Origin: an uncultured Ectothiorhodospiraceae bacterium
Lineage (GTDB): Bacteria > Pseudomonadota > Gammaproteobacteria > Nitrococcales > Nitrococcaceae
Assembly (NCBI GenBank): GCA_913057145.1
Contig: CAJXNJ010000009.1
Coordinates: 1-45,869 of the forward strand
Length of the DNA: 45,869 bases
Direction: 5' to 3'
Shown: positions 37,104-45,869 of the stretch, in pieces
How positions within the stretch are numbered: position 1 is the stretch's first letter
How the letters are laid out: every line of letters starts with the position of its first letter
Made by a program: the position numbers and the translations under genes
Notes under the pieces: generated by a model
The model's input: only the letters and a program-made list of their open reading frames with translations
Told to the model about the DNA's origin: nothing
Database searches by the model: none

Positions 37104-37796
37104 TCAGGAGACCGTTTCACCGGCCCAGTCAAGCTTGGCCGTGAACGCATAGCCTGTCGCCCGCACCGTCGAGATGGGCGGATCCATGCTGAGTGTTTCT
37201 GAGATTTTGGTGCGCAGGCGACGGATCATGACCTCCATACGCCGGATATCATAGGCATCGGGATCCTCGCCCAAGCGCTCGATGATGGTGGCGCGCTCGA
37301 CAATGCCGCCAGGTTTTTCCGCCAGGCACTCCATGAGGGTCAATTCGGAGGCGGTCAGCTTGGCCACCTTGCCATTCGGCGCCGTCAACTCCCAGGTCAA
37401 TGAGTCGAGCATCCAGCGATCTGCAACCCGCAACCGCTCGAGCAGGTTTTTAACGCTCATGCCCAATTCGACGAGGTTGACCGGTTTGACAAAATACCCG
37501 TCAGCACCGGCCGCGCGACCGGCGATGCGCTCGGCGTCCGACCCGGCGGCGGTCACCATCATGATGCCTTTTTCTTTCAGGTCGACACGACGCTGCAGCC
37601 ACTCGAGCCCGGATTCACCCGGCAGGCTCAGATCGAGCACCAGCACCGAGGCATCGTTGCGTTCCAGCCAGCGTTCAGCGGCCTCGACAGAATCAACGCC
37701 TGCGGTCTCATTGCCCATCTGAGCCAGAAATCCGACGACGGCATCGCGAAGATCGGACTCGTCTTCAATTACCAGAATGTCGAATGCCTTGCTCAT
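37104..37796 (-). CDS. OmpR-family response regulator
   Basis: Two-component regulator of 230 residues. The receiver domain at 1-120 has the acidic pair E11/D12, the phosphoacceptor D55 (VLVLDLSLPG), T82 and K104 (GYFVKPV). A winged-helix DNA-binding domain follows at about 130-225, with LTASELTLMECLAEKPG and RRMEVMIRRLRTKISE. It is the probable partner of the adjacent convergent kinase, by inference from position. It begins 72 bases after htpX; that gap is AT-rich and holds a perfect inverted repeat. An AGGGG is close to the start codon. Confidence 0.9.
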   Translation of the reverse strand: MSKAFDILVIEDESDLRDAVVGFLAQMGNETAGVDSVEAAERWLERNDASVLVLDLSLPGESGLEWLQRRVDLKEKGIMMVTAAGSDAERIAGRAAGADGYFVKPVNLVELGMSVKNLLERLRVADRWMLDSLTWELTAPNGKVAKLTASELTLMECLAEKPGGIVERATIIERLGEDPDAYDIRRMEVMIRRLRTKISETLSMDPPISTVRATGYAFTAKLDWAGETVS

Positions 37797-37823
37797 ACCC
37801 CTAGGCTAACGCAAGCATTCGTT

Positions 37824-37838
37824 CAATATGGGATATTG
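37824..37838. promoter_or_regulatory. Palindromic operator-like site upstream of the response regulator
   Basis: CAATAT-GGG-ATATTG is a perfect 6-3-6 inverted repeat centred in the 72-base gap between htpX and the response-regulator gene, 28 bases upstream of the regulator ATG. It is the most AT-rich spot nearby. It could be an operator or part of the promoter; OmpR-type regulators more often bind direct repeats, so assignment to this regulator is a guess. Confidence 0.35.
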
Positions 37839-37868
37839 TCGTTTTCGGTCAGGAGAATTCAGTAAATT

Positions 37869-38753
37869 TCAGTCTTTCCGCAACGCAGCGATACGCTCTT
37901 CAATCGGTGGATGTGACATGAACCAGCGCTTCAACCCGCCGCGTGCGATCCGCCCGGAAATGCCAAAGGCCTCCATCTGATCCGGCAGGTCCTCCGCCGG
38001 CGGCGTACCGCCGAGCCGCTGCAGAGCGGCAATCATGCTCTCGCGACTGGAGAGCTCGGCGGCCCCGGCATCGGCGCGGAATTCACGCTGGCGCGAAAAC
38101 CACATCACAATCACCGAGGCGAGCACCGCAAGCACGATCTCGGCGATGATGGTGACAATCCAGAACCCCGGGCCATGACCGCGCTCGTTCTTGAAGACCA
38201 CCCGGTCGACGAAATGCCCGATAATGCGGGCGAAGAAAATCACGAAGGTATTCACTACCCCCTGAATGAGCGCCAGGGTGACCATATCGCCATTGCGGAC
38301 GTGACTGACTTCATGGGCGAGGACCGCCTCGACCTCATCCCGGGTCATGGTACGCATCAGCCCCGTGCTGACCGCCACCAACGCGTTGTTGCGGCTCATA
38401 CCGGTGGCAAATGCGTTGACCTGCGGGGAGTCATAAACCCCGACCTCCGGCATACCGATACCCGCCGCCTGTGCCTGACGCGAGACGGTATCCAGCAACC
38501 ATTGCTCACCCTCGTGGGAAGGGGTCTCGATAATCTTCACCCCCATTGCCCGCTTGGCCATCCACTTCGATATGGCGAGCGAGAGAAAGCTGCCGCCCAT
38601 GCCGAATACCGCGGCAAAAATCAGCAGCGATTGATAATTGAGCGCCCCGCCATCGGCCTCAAGCAGACGATCCACGCCCAACAGGCGCAACACCGTACCG
38701 AGAACGATGATAATGGCGATATTGGTGCCAAGAAAAAGCATTATGCGTTTCAT
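37869..38753 (-). CDS. htpX: Protease HtpX
   Basis: Inner-membrane zinc metalloprotease of the M48B family that degrades misfolded membrane proteins together with FtsH. The 294-residue product starts [11 protein letters not shown] with two N-terminal membrane helices, then HEVSH at 147-151 supplies zinc ligands and RADAGAAEL the glutamate region; two further helices flank it ([14 protein letters not shown] and [19 protein letters not shown]). Length matches E. coli (293). ATG 38751-38753 is chosen over a longer frame reaching into parC. It lies 4 bases after parC, so it is probably cotranscribed. Confidence 0.96.
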   Translation of the reverse strand: MKRIMLFLGTNIAIIIVLGTVLRLLGVDRLLEADGGALNYQSLLIFAAVFGMGGSFLSLAISKWMAKRAMGVKIIETPSHEGEQWLLDTVSRQAQAAGIGMPEVGVYDSPQVNAFATGMSRNNALVAVSTGLMRTMTRDEVEAVLAHEVSHVRNGDMVTLALIQGVVNTFVIFFARIIGHFVDRVVFKNERGHGPGFWIVTIIAEIVLAVLASVIVMWFSRQREFRADAGAAELSSRESMIAALQRLGGTPPAEDLPDQMEAFGISGRIARGGLKRWFMSHPPIEERIAALRKD

Positions 38754-38757
38754 GCCG

Positions 38758-41006
38758 TTACTCCTTGACTGAGGGCGCAAGCCCATCGACCCGCTGAAAA
38801 CCTCTTGGCAGCGCCCGTCCGCGTCGCCCCCGCTCTCCCTCATACCCGGCAAGATCCGGGCCCTTGAGCGTGAGCGTGCGTTTACCCGCGAGCACCATGA
38901 GTGGCTGATCGGGGGTCAGCACACAGAGCCCCGCCACTTTCTCGCTGCCATCCTTGCGCCGTGCCGCCGGGATATCAATCAGCTTATTGCCTTTCCCCCG
39001 GGCAAGCTCGGGCAACTGCGCGAGCGGAAATACCAGAAGGCGCCCCGCGCTGGTGGCGACCGCGACCCGATCGGCCTCGGCCTCGACATCGACGGGGGGC
39101 ACGATCGCACTGCCCGCAGTCAGGTTGAGAACGGCCTTGCCGGCTTTCTGGCGGCCATGCAGGTTTTTCAGCCGGGTGATAAAGCCGTAGCCGGTATCAC
39201 CGGCAAGCAGCAGGGCATCCTCGGCATCGCCACAGAGAACATGCACAAAATGCTCGCCATTGGGCGGCTGCAGTCGTCCGGTCAGCGGCTCGCCCTGACC
39301 CCGCGCCGATGGCAGGGTATGCGCCGGCAGACTGTAGCTGCGTCCGGCAGTATCGAGGAAAACCGCCAACTGATTGCTGCGCCCGGGAGCCGCGTCGGCA
39401 AAGCCATCCCCGGCCCGATAGGAGAGCTTTTCGGGGTCAATATCATGCCCCTTCGCCGCGCGCGCCCAGCCTTTTTTGGATAACACCACGGTCACCGGCT
39501 CACTCGGGACCAGATCCTGCTCACTGAGAGCCCGGGCACTGTCCCTGACGACCAACGGTGAGCGGCGATCATCACCGTATTTCTCGGCATCGGCATTGAG
39601 CTCGGATTGGATGAGCCGGGTCATGCGCGCCTTGGAACCCAATGTCTTCTGCAACTGATCACGCTCGGCGGCGAGCTCGTCCTGCTCACCGCGGATCTTC
39701 ATCTCCTCAAGCCGTGCAAGATGCCGCAGGCGCAGCTCAAGGATGGCTTCCGCCTGTATCTCGGTCAGCCCGAAGCGCTCCATCAGCGCCGGTTTGGGCT
39801 CATCGGCCTCACGAATAATGGCGATGACTTCATCAATATTCAGGTAGGCAACCAGCAGGCCCTCGAGTACATGCAGCCGCGCTTCAACCTTATCGAGCCG
39901 CCACTGCAGACGCCGCCGCACGGTCTCGCGCCGATACTCAAGCCAGTCGACCAGGATCTCGCGCAGATTGCGCACGCGTGGCCGGCCATCGAGACCGATC
40001 ACATTGAGATTGACCCGATAGCTTTTCTCCAGGTCGGTTGTCGCGAAGAGATGCTGCATCACCTCCTCGGCATCAACCCGGTTGGAGCGCAGTGTAATCA
40101 CCAGCCGTGTCGGGTTTTCATGATCGGACTCATCGCGAAGGTCTTCGACCATGGGCAGTTTTTTGCCCTGCATCTGTGCGGCGATCTGCTCGAGCACCTT
40201 ACTCCCGGAGACCTGATAAGGCAGCGCCGTGACGATGACATCATTACCGTCGCGCTCGTAGCAGGCCCGCAGTCGCAGCCCCCCGTGCCCGGTTTCGTAA
40301 ATGGCACGAACATCCTCGGCCGGGGTAATGATCTCGGCCTCGGTGGGGAAATCAGGCCCGTGAATATGCTCACAGAGTGCCGCCACATCGGCCTTCGGGT
40401 CATCGAGCAGTCGGATACAGGCGGCGGCCACTTCACGCAGGTTATGCGGCGGGATGTCTGTTGCCATGCCAACGGCAATACCGGTGCCACCGTTGAGTAG
40501 CACATTGGGCACCCGCGATGGCAGCGTCACCGGTTCATCAAGGCTGCCATCGAAGTTCGGCTGCCAGTCAACCGTCCCCTGGCCGAGCTCCTGGAGCAGG
40601 AGTTGTGCATAGGGGGCCAATCGCGCTTCGGTATAGCGCATGGCGGCAAAGGATTTCGGGTCATCCGCCGAGCCCCAGTTGCCCTGGCCATCCACCAGCG
40701 GGTAGCGATAACTGAAGGGCTGGGCCATGAGCACCATGGCCTCATAACAGGCCGAATCCCCATGGGGGTGATATTTACCGAGCACATCACCGACCGTGCG
40801 CGCCGATTTCTTGTGCTTGGATGCCGCCGAGAGCCCGAGCTCGGACATGGCATAAACAATGCGCCGTTGCACGGGTTTCAACCCATCGCCGACATGCGGC
40901 AATGCGCGATCGAGAATGACGTACATCGAATAGTCGAGATAGGCCTTCTCGGTGAACTCATGCAGCGGACGCTGTTCGAAATCCGGCATCGTCTGAGTAT
41001 CAGCCA

Positions 41007-41007
<1 letters not shown>
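38758..41007 (-). CDS. parC: DNA topoisomerase IV subunit A
   Basis: Breaking-rejoining subunit of topoisomerase IV, which unlinks daughter chromosomes. The 749-residue product has the catalytic Tyr Y125 (AMRYTEARL) and [15 protein letters not shown] in the winged-helix domain, then a C-terminal beta-pinwheel domain ([35 protein letters not shown]). The quinolone-determining positions S85 and E89 (E. coli 80 and 84) are wild type. The ATG overlaps the parE stop by one base (TGATG). It ends 4 bases before htpX. Confidence 0.96.
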
Positions 41008-42929
<1,922 letters not shown>

Positions 42930-43004
42930 TCAGCGCCGGAGTGTACCGTGCGAACCTCGCCCGGGCGAGTGCGTTGTCCGCAACAGCGCGCTAGACTTGT
43001 CGCC

Positions 43005-43256
43005 ATGACCGAGCAAAACGACACCCCGGATTTCGAAGCGGCCCTGAAAACCCTCGAGTCACTGGTCGAGCGCATGGAACGCGGCGAGCTCAGCCTCGAG
43101 CAGTCACTTGAGTGTTTTGAGCAGGGCATCAAGCTCACGCGCGAGTGTCAGAAGGCACTCACGGATGCCGAACAACGCGTGGAAATACTGCTGGGCAAGG
43201 ATGCCGATGCCAAGCCGGAGCCCTTCGGCGAGGCGAGCGATGAACTCACTGAATAA
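43005..43256 (+). CDS. xseB: Exodeoxyribonuclease VII small subunit
   Basis: Small subunit of exonuclease VII, which degrades single-stranded DNA with XseA. The 83-residue product starts MTEQNDTPDFEAALKTLESL and has VERMERGELSLEQSLECFEQGIKL, the family signature, with predicted helix-loop-helix structure. ATG 43005 is chosen; the longer frame to 42918 adds unconserved residues. The stop lies 17 bases inside ispA, so translation of the two is coupled. xseA is not in the window. Confidence 0.93.
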   Translation: MTEQNDTPDFEAALKTLESLVERMERGELSLEQSLECFEQGIKLTRECQKALTDAEQRVEILLGKDADAKPEPFGEASDELTE

Positions 43257-44127
43257 GGCACTCAGCGAGGCTCAACAGCGCCTGGAGACGGCGCTGGAAA
43301 CCGTCCTCCCCAATCCAGCGCTGATTCCCAACCGACTGCACGAGGCAATGCGCTACGCAGCACTGGGCCCTGGCAAACGGTTGCGGCCCTTTCTGGTGTA
43401 TCAGGCCGGCGCCCTGTTCAACGAATCAGGCCCGGTCCTCGACGCACCGGCCTGCGCGGTGGAAATGATTCACGCCTACTCCCTCATTCACGACGATCTA
43501 CCGGCGATGGATGATGATGATTTGCGACGCGGCCGCGCCACCTGTCACCGCGCCTTTGATGAGGCCACCGCCATCCTCGCAGGCGATGCTCTGCAGAGCC
43601 TTGCCTTTGAGTTGCTGGCCGCGGCAGAGATGCCGGATGCCGAGCAACGGCTTGCCATGGTCGAGATACTGGCTCGGGCCATCGGCTCACGGGGTATGGC
43701 AGGCGGGCAGATGATGGATCTGGATGCCGTCGGCAAGGCACCCGACATCGCCGAGCTCGAAGATATGCATATCCACAAAACCGGGATGCTGATGCTCGCC
43801 TCGCTGCAGCTTGGCGCCCGCTGTGCGGGTGTCACCGATCAAAAAGCGATCCGCTCACTTGAGAAATATGGACGGGCGATCGGTCTTGCCTTCCAGGTCC
43901 AGGATGATCTGCTGGATGTCACCGGCGATGCCGAGACCACCGGCAAGGCCAGTGGCGCGGACGCCGAACGCCACAAACCCACCTACCCCGGTCTGATCGG
44001 CGTCACTGAGGCAAGGGCCTTTGCCGAGACCCTCTGCGATTCAGCCATCTCGGCACTGGATGATTTTGACGGCAGGGCCGATCTACTGCGCGAGCTCGCC
44101 CGCTATATCATCCAGCGCGATCACTAA
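43240..44127 (+). CDS. ispA: Farnesyl diphosphate synthase
   Basis: Condenses isopentenyl diphosphate with dimethylallyl and geranyl diphosphate to farnesyl diphosphate, feeding quinones and undecaprenyl carriers. The 295 residues start MNSLNKALSEAQQRLETALE. The first aspartate-rich motif is DDLPAMDDDDLRRG (D85, D86, D91) and the second is FQVQDDLLDVTGD; GGKRLRPF is written GPGKRLRPF. It overlaps xseB by 17 bases (ATG at 43240-43242). In many gammaproteobacteria dxs follows directly, but here the convergent typA does, 8 bases past the stop. Confidence 0.96.
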   Translation: MNSLNKALSEAQQRLETALETVLPNPALIPNRLHEAMRYAALGPGKRLRPFLVYQAGALFNESGPVLDAPACAVEMIHAYSLIHDDLPAMDDDDLRRGRATCHRAFDEATAILAGDALQSLAFELLAAAEMPDAEQRLAMVEILARAIGSRGMAGGQMMDLDAVGKAPDIAELEDMHIHKTGMLMLASLQLGARCAGVTDQKAIRSLEKYGRAIGLAFQVQDDLLDVTGDAETTGKASGADAERHKPTYPGLIGVTEARAFAETLCDSAISALDDFDGRADLLRELARYIIQRDH

Positions 44128-44135
44128 TCGCCGAC

Positions 44136-45869
44136 TCAGCCGCCGGCTTTGGCCGCGCGCTTTCGCTCATGCTCGAGCAGGTATTTCTTGCGAATACGAA
44201 CCGCGGTGGGCGTGACCTCGACGAGCTCATCGTCATCGATGAACTCCAGCGCCTGCTCCAGGGTCATGCGCTGCGGCGGGCTCAGGATAATATTTTCATC
44301 TGACCCGGCGGCCCGGATGTTGGTCAGCTGCTTGGCCTTCATGGGATTGACCACCAGATCGTTATCGCGACTGTGCAGCCCGATCACCATGCCTTCGTAG
44401 ACTTCCTCGCCCGGATCGATGAACAGACGACCGCGGTCCTGAAGATTGAAAAGCGCATAGGCGAGCGCCTTGCCGGTGGCCATGGCGATCAGAACGCCAT
44501 TGATGCGCTGGCCGTAATCACCGGTTTTCACCGGGCCGTAATGATCAAACACGTGATACATGAGCCCGGTACCGGAGGTGGCGGTGAGAAATTCGGTGCG
44601 GAAACCAATCAGACCGCGGGCCGGGATGATGTAATCAAGCCGGACTCGACCGCGACCATCGGGCAACATGTCGGTGAGCTCACCACCACGCTCCCCCAGG
44701 CGCTGCATGACCGCCCCCTGGTAGTCCTCCTCCACATCCACGGTGAGCTGCTCGTAAGGCTCCTGGCGGACCCCATCGACCTCGCGGGTAATGACCTCGG
44801 GCCGGGAGACACCAAGCTCATAGCCTTCACGGCGCATGTTTTCAATGAGAATGCCAAGATGCAGCTCGCCACGGCCGGATACCCGGAATTTCTCGGGATC
44901 GTCGGTATCCTCAACCCGCAGCGCCACATTATGCTCGAGCTCACGCATGAGCCGGTCGCGCAGCTGCCGCGACGTCACATATTTGCCTTCCCGGCCCACG
45001 AAGGGAGAGGTATTGACCTGAAAGGTCATCGAGACGGTTGGCTCATCCACGGTGAGCGGAGTCATCGGCTCCACTGCCGTTGGATCACAGAGCGTATCGG
45101 AGATGTTGATTCCATCAATGCCGGTAAACGCAATGATATCCCCGGCGCTGGCCTCGGGCACTTCCACCCGCTCCAGGCCCATGAAACCGAGCACCTGCAG
45201 CAGACGCACATTGCGCTGCTTGCCGTCGCGATCCACGCAGATGAGCGGCTGATTGCTCTTGACCATTCCGCGCTCAATCCGCCCAATGCCGATGACGCCA
45301 ACGTAGCTGTTGTAGTCGAGCGAGATGACCTGCATGCGAAAGGGCCCTTCGGCATCAACCTCCGGTGACGGGACGCTGTCGCGGATCAGCTCGAATAGCG
45401 GTGTCATATCCCCGCTTCTCACATCGGCATCGGTGCCGGCATAGCCATTGAGCGCCGAGGCGTAGATCACCGGAAAATCAAGCTGTTCATCACTCGCGCC
45501 AAGGTTGTCGAACAGATCAAACGTCTTGTCCACCACCCAATCAGGACGGGCCCCGTCACGGTCAACCTTGTTCACCACCACAATCGGCTTCAGCCCCCGG
45601 GCCAGGGCTTTCTGGGTAACAAACCGGGTCTGCGGCATCGGCCCGTCCACCGCATCGACCAGCAGCAGCACCGAGTCCACCATCGACAGCACGCGCTCCA
45701 CTTCGCCACCGAAGTCGGCATGGCCGGGTGTGTCGACAATGTTCACGCGCAGGTCCTGCCATTGAATGGCGGTATTCTTGGAGAGGATCGTGATACCCCG
45801 CTCGCGCTCGAGGTCATTCGAGTCCATGACCCGCTCCTGCGCCTCGCCACGGGATTCAAGGGTGCCCGA
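44136..45869 (-). CDS. typA: GTP-binding protein TypA/BipA (5' end missing)
   Basis: Ribosome-associated translational GTPase of the EF-G-like family, involved in 50S assembly and stress or cold response. The gene runs off the right edge: in the minus frame the bases 45828-45869 encode [14 protein letters not shown], joining to [20 protein letters not shown], so the ATG at 45825-45827 is internal and the true start with the P-loop (HVDHGKTT) lies outside. The visible part has [29 protein letters not shown], domain II, and the BipA C-terminal region ending [18 protein letters not shown] and [15 protein letters not shown]. It is convergent with ispA. Confidence 0.97.
   Translation of the reverse strand, partial: SGTLESRGEAQERVMDSNDLERERGITILSKNTAIQWQDLRVNIVDTPGHADFGGEVERVLSMVDSVLLLVDAVDGPMPQTRFVTQKALARGLKPIVVVNKVDRDGARPDWVVDKTFDLFDNLGASDEQLDFPVIYASALNGYAGTDADVRSGDMTPLFELIRDSVPSPEVDAEGPFRMQVISLDYNSYVGVIGIGRIERGMVKSNQPLICVDRDGKQRNVRLLQVLGFMGLERVEVPEASAGDIIAFTGIDGINISDTLCDPTAVEPMTPLTVDEPTVSMTFQVNTSPFVGREGKYVTSRQLRDRLMRELEHNVALRVEDTDDPEKFRVSGRGELHLGILIENMRREGYELGVSRPEVITREVDGVRQEPYEQLTVDVEEDYQGAVMQRLGERGGELTDMLPDGRGRVRLDYIIPARGLIGFRTEFLTATSGTGLMYHVFDHYGPVKTGDYGQRINGVLIAMATGKALAYALFNLQDRGRLFIDPGEEVYEGMVIGLHSRDNDLVVNPMKAKQLTNIRAAGSDENIILSPPQRMTLEQALEFIDDDELVEVTPTAVRIRKKYLLEHERKRAAKAGG

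Noticed and set aside
44373-45368. A 331-codon plus-strand frame antisense to typA
   Set aside because: It is antisense to an evident BipA product and carries no motif.

Overview
The window looks like a gene-dense core segment of a gammaproteobacterial chromosome. GC content is high by eye (about 60% or a little more). Several gene orders are classic gammaproteobacterial ones: ffh-ypjD-corB, rpsP-rimM-trmD-rplS, leuCDB-asd-fimV-truA-trpF, accD-folC-SPOR-cvpA-purF-metZ, efp/epmA/epmB, parE-parC and xseB-ispA. The very short intergenic spaces, the abutting or overlapping convergent genes and the SPOR/FimV-type proteins suggest a compact genome, perhaps an Ectothiorhodospiraceae relative such as Spiribacter. 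That placement is an inference; no 16S gene or other decisive marker is present. I see no transposase, integrase, phage gene, CRISPR array, tRNA or rRNA, and no stretch over 300 bases lacks a gene.

Layout. 1-7333: msrB (-) and serB (+) diverge; the ribosome-maturation operon rpsP-rimM-trmD-rplS and the SRP gene ffh read leftwards; ypjD and a CorB-type CBS transporter read rightwards. 7334-10969: cysS and gltX overlap on the minus strand, and lpxH diverges from gltX. 10947-27636: a nearly unbroken minus-strand run of 16 genes, in transcription order leuC, leuD, leuB, asd, fimV, truA, trpF, trpB, trpA, accD, folC, a SPOR-domain gene, cvpA, purF, metZ and a glycerate kinase. Many junctions overlap by 1-17 bases. 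It covers leucine, lysine/threonine/methionine, tryptophan, fatty-acid, folate and purine synthesis, with a polarity protein and a tRNA pseudouridine synthase embedded. 27705-30901: an MFS transporter, aroC and prmB (-). 30956-32478: a Sco-type copper chaperone and psd (+). 32459-35097: the EF-P module, with efp-epmA (-) and epmB (+) divergent. 35130-37796: a membrane sensor kinase (+) and a response regulator (-) meeting tail to tail. 37869-42899: parE-parC-htpX (-). 43005-44127: xseB-ispA (+). 44136 to the right edge: typA/bipA (-), cut by the window end.

How the genes work together. Most of the window is translation and its quality control (ribosomal proteins L19 and S16, RimM, TrmD, TruA, PrmB, two tRNA synthetases, EF-P and its modification enzymes, BipA, SRP54) plus amino-acid biosynthesis. 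Others serve the envelope (LpxH, Psd, AccD, IspA, HtpX, FimV, SPOR protein) and DNA topology or repair (ParE/ParC, XseB).

I found no convincing undescribed multi-gene system. The points most worth a second look are: an EF-P that itself carries a Pro-Pro-Pro stretch; the tail-to-tail two-component pair with a perfect 6-3-6 palindrome upstream of the regulator; repeated TTG starts, two fused to the preceding stop as TTGA; and convergent genes that overlap or abut with almost no visible terminators.
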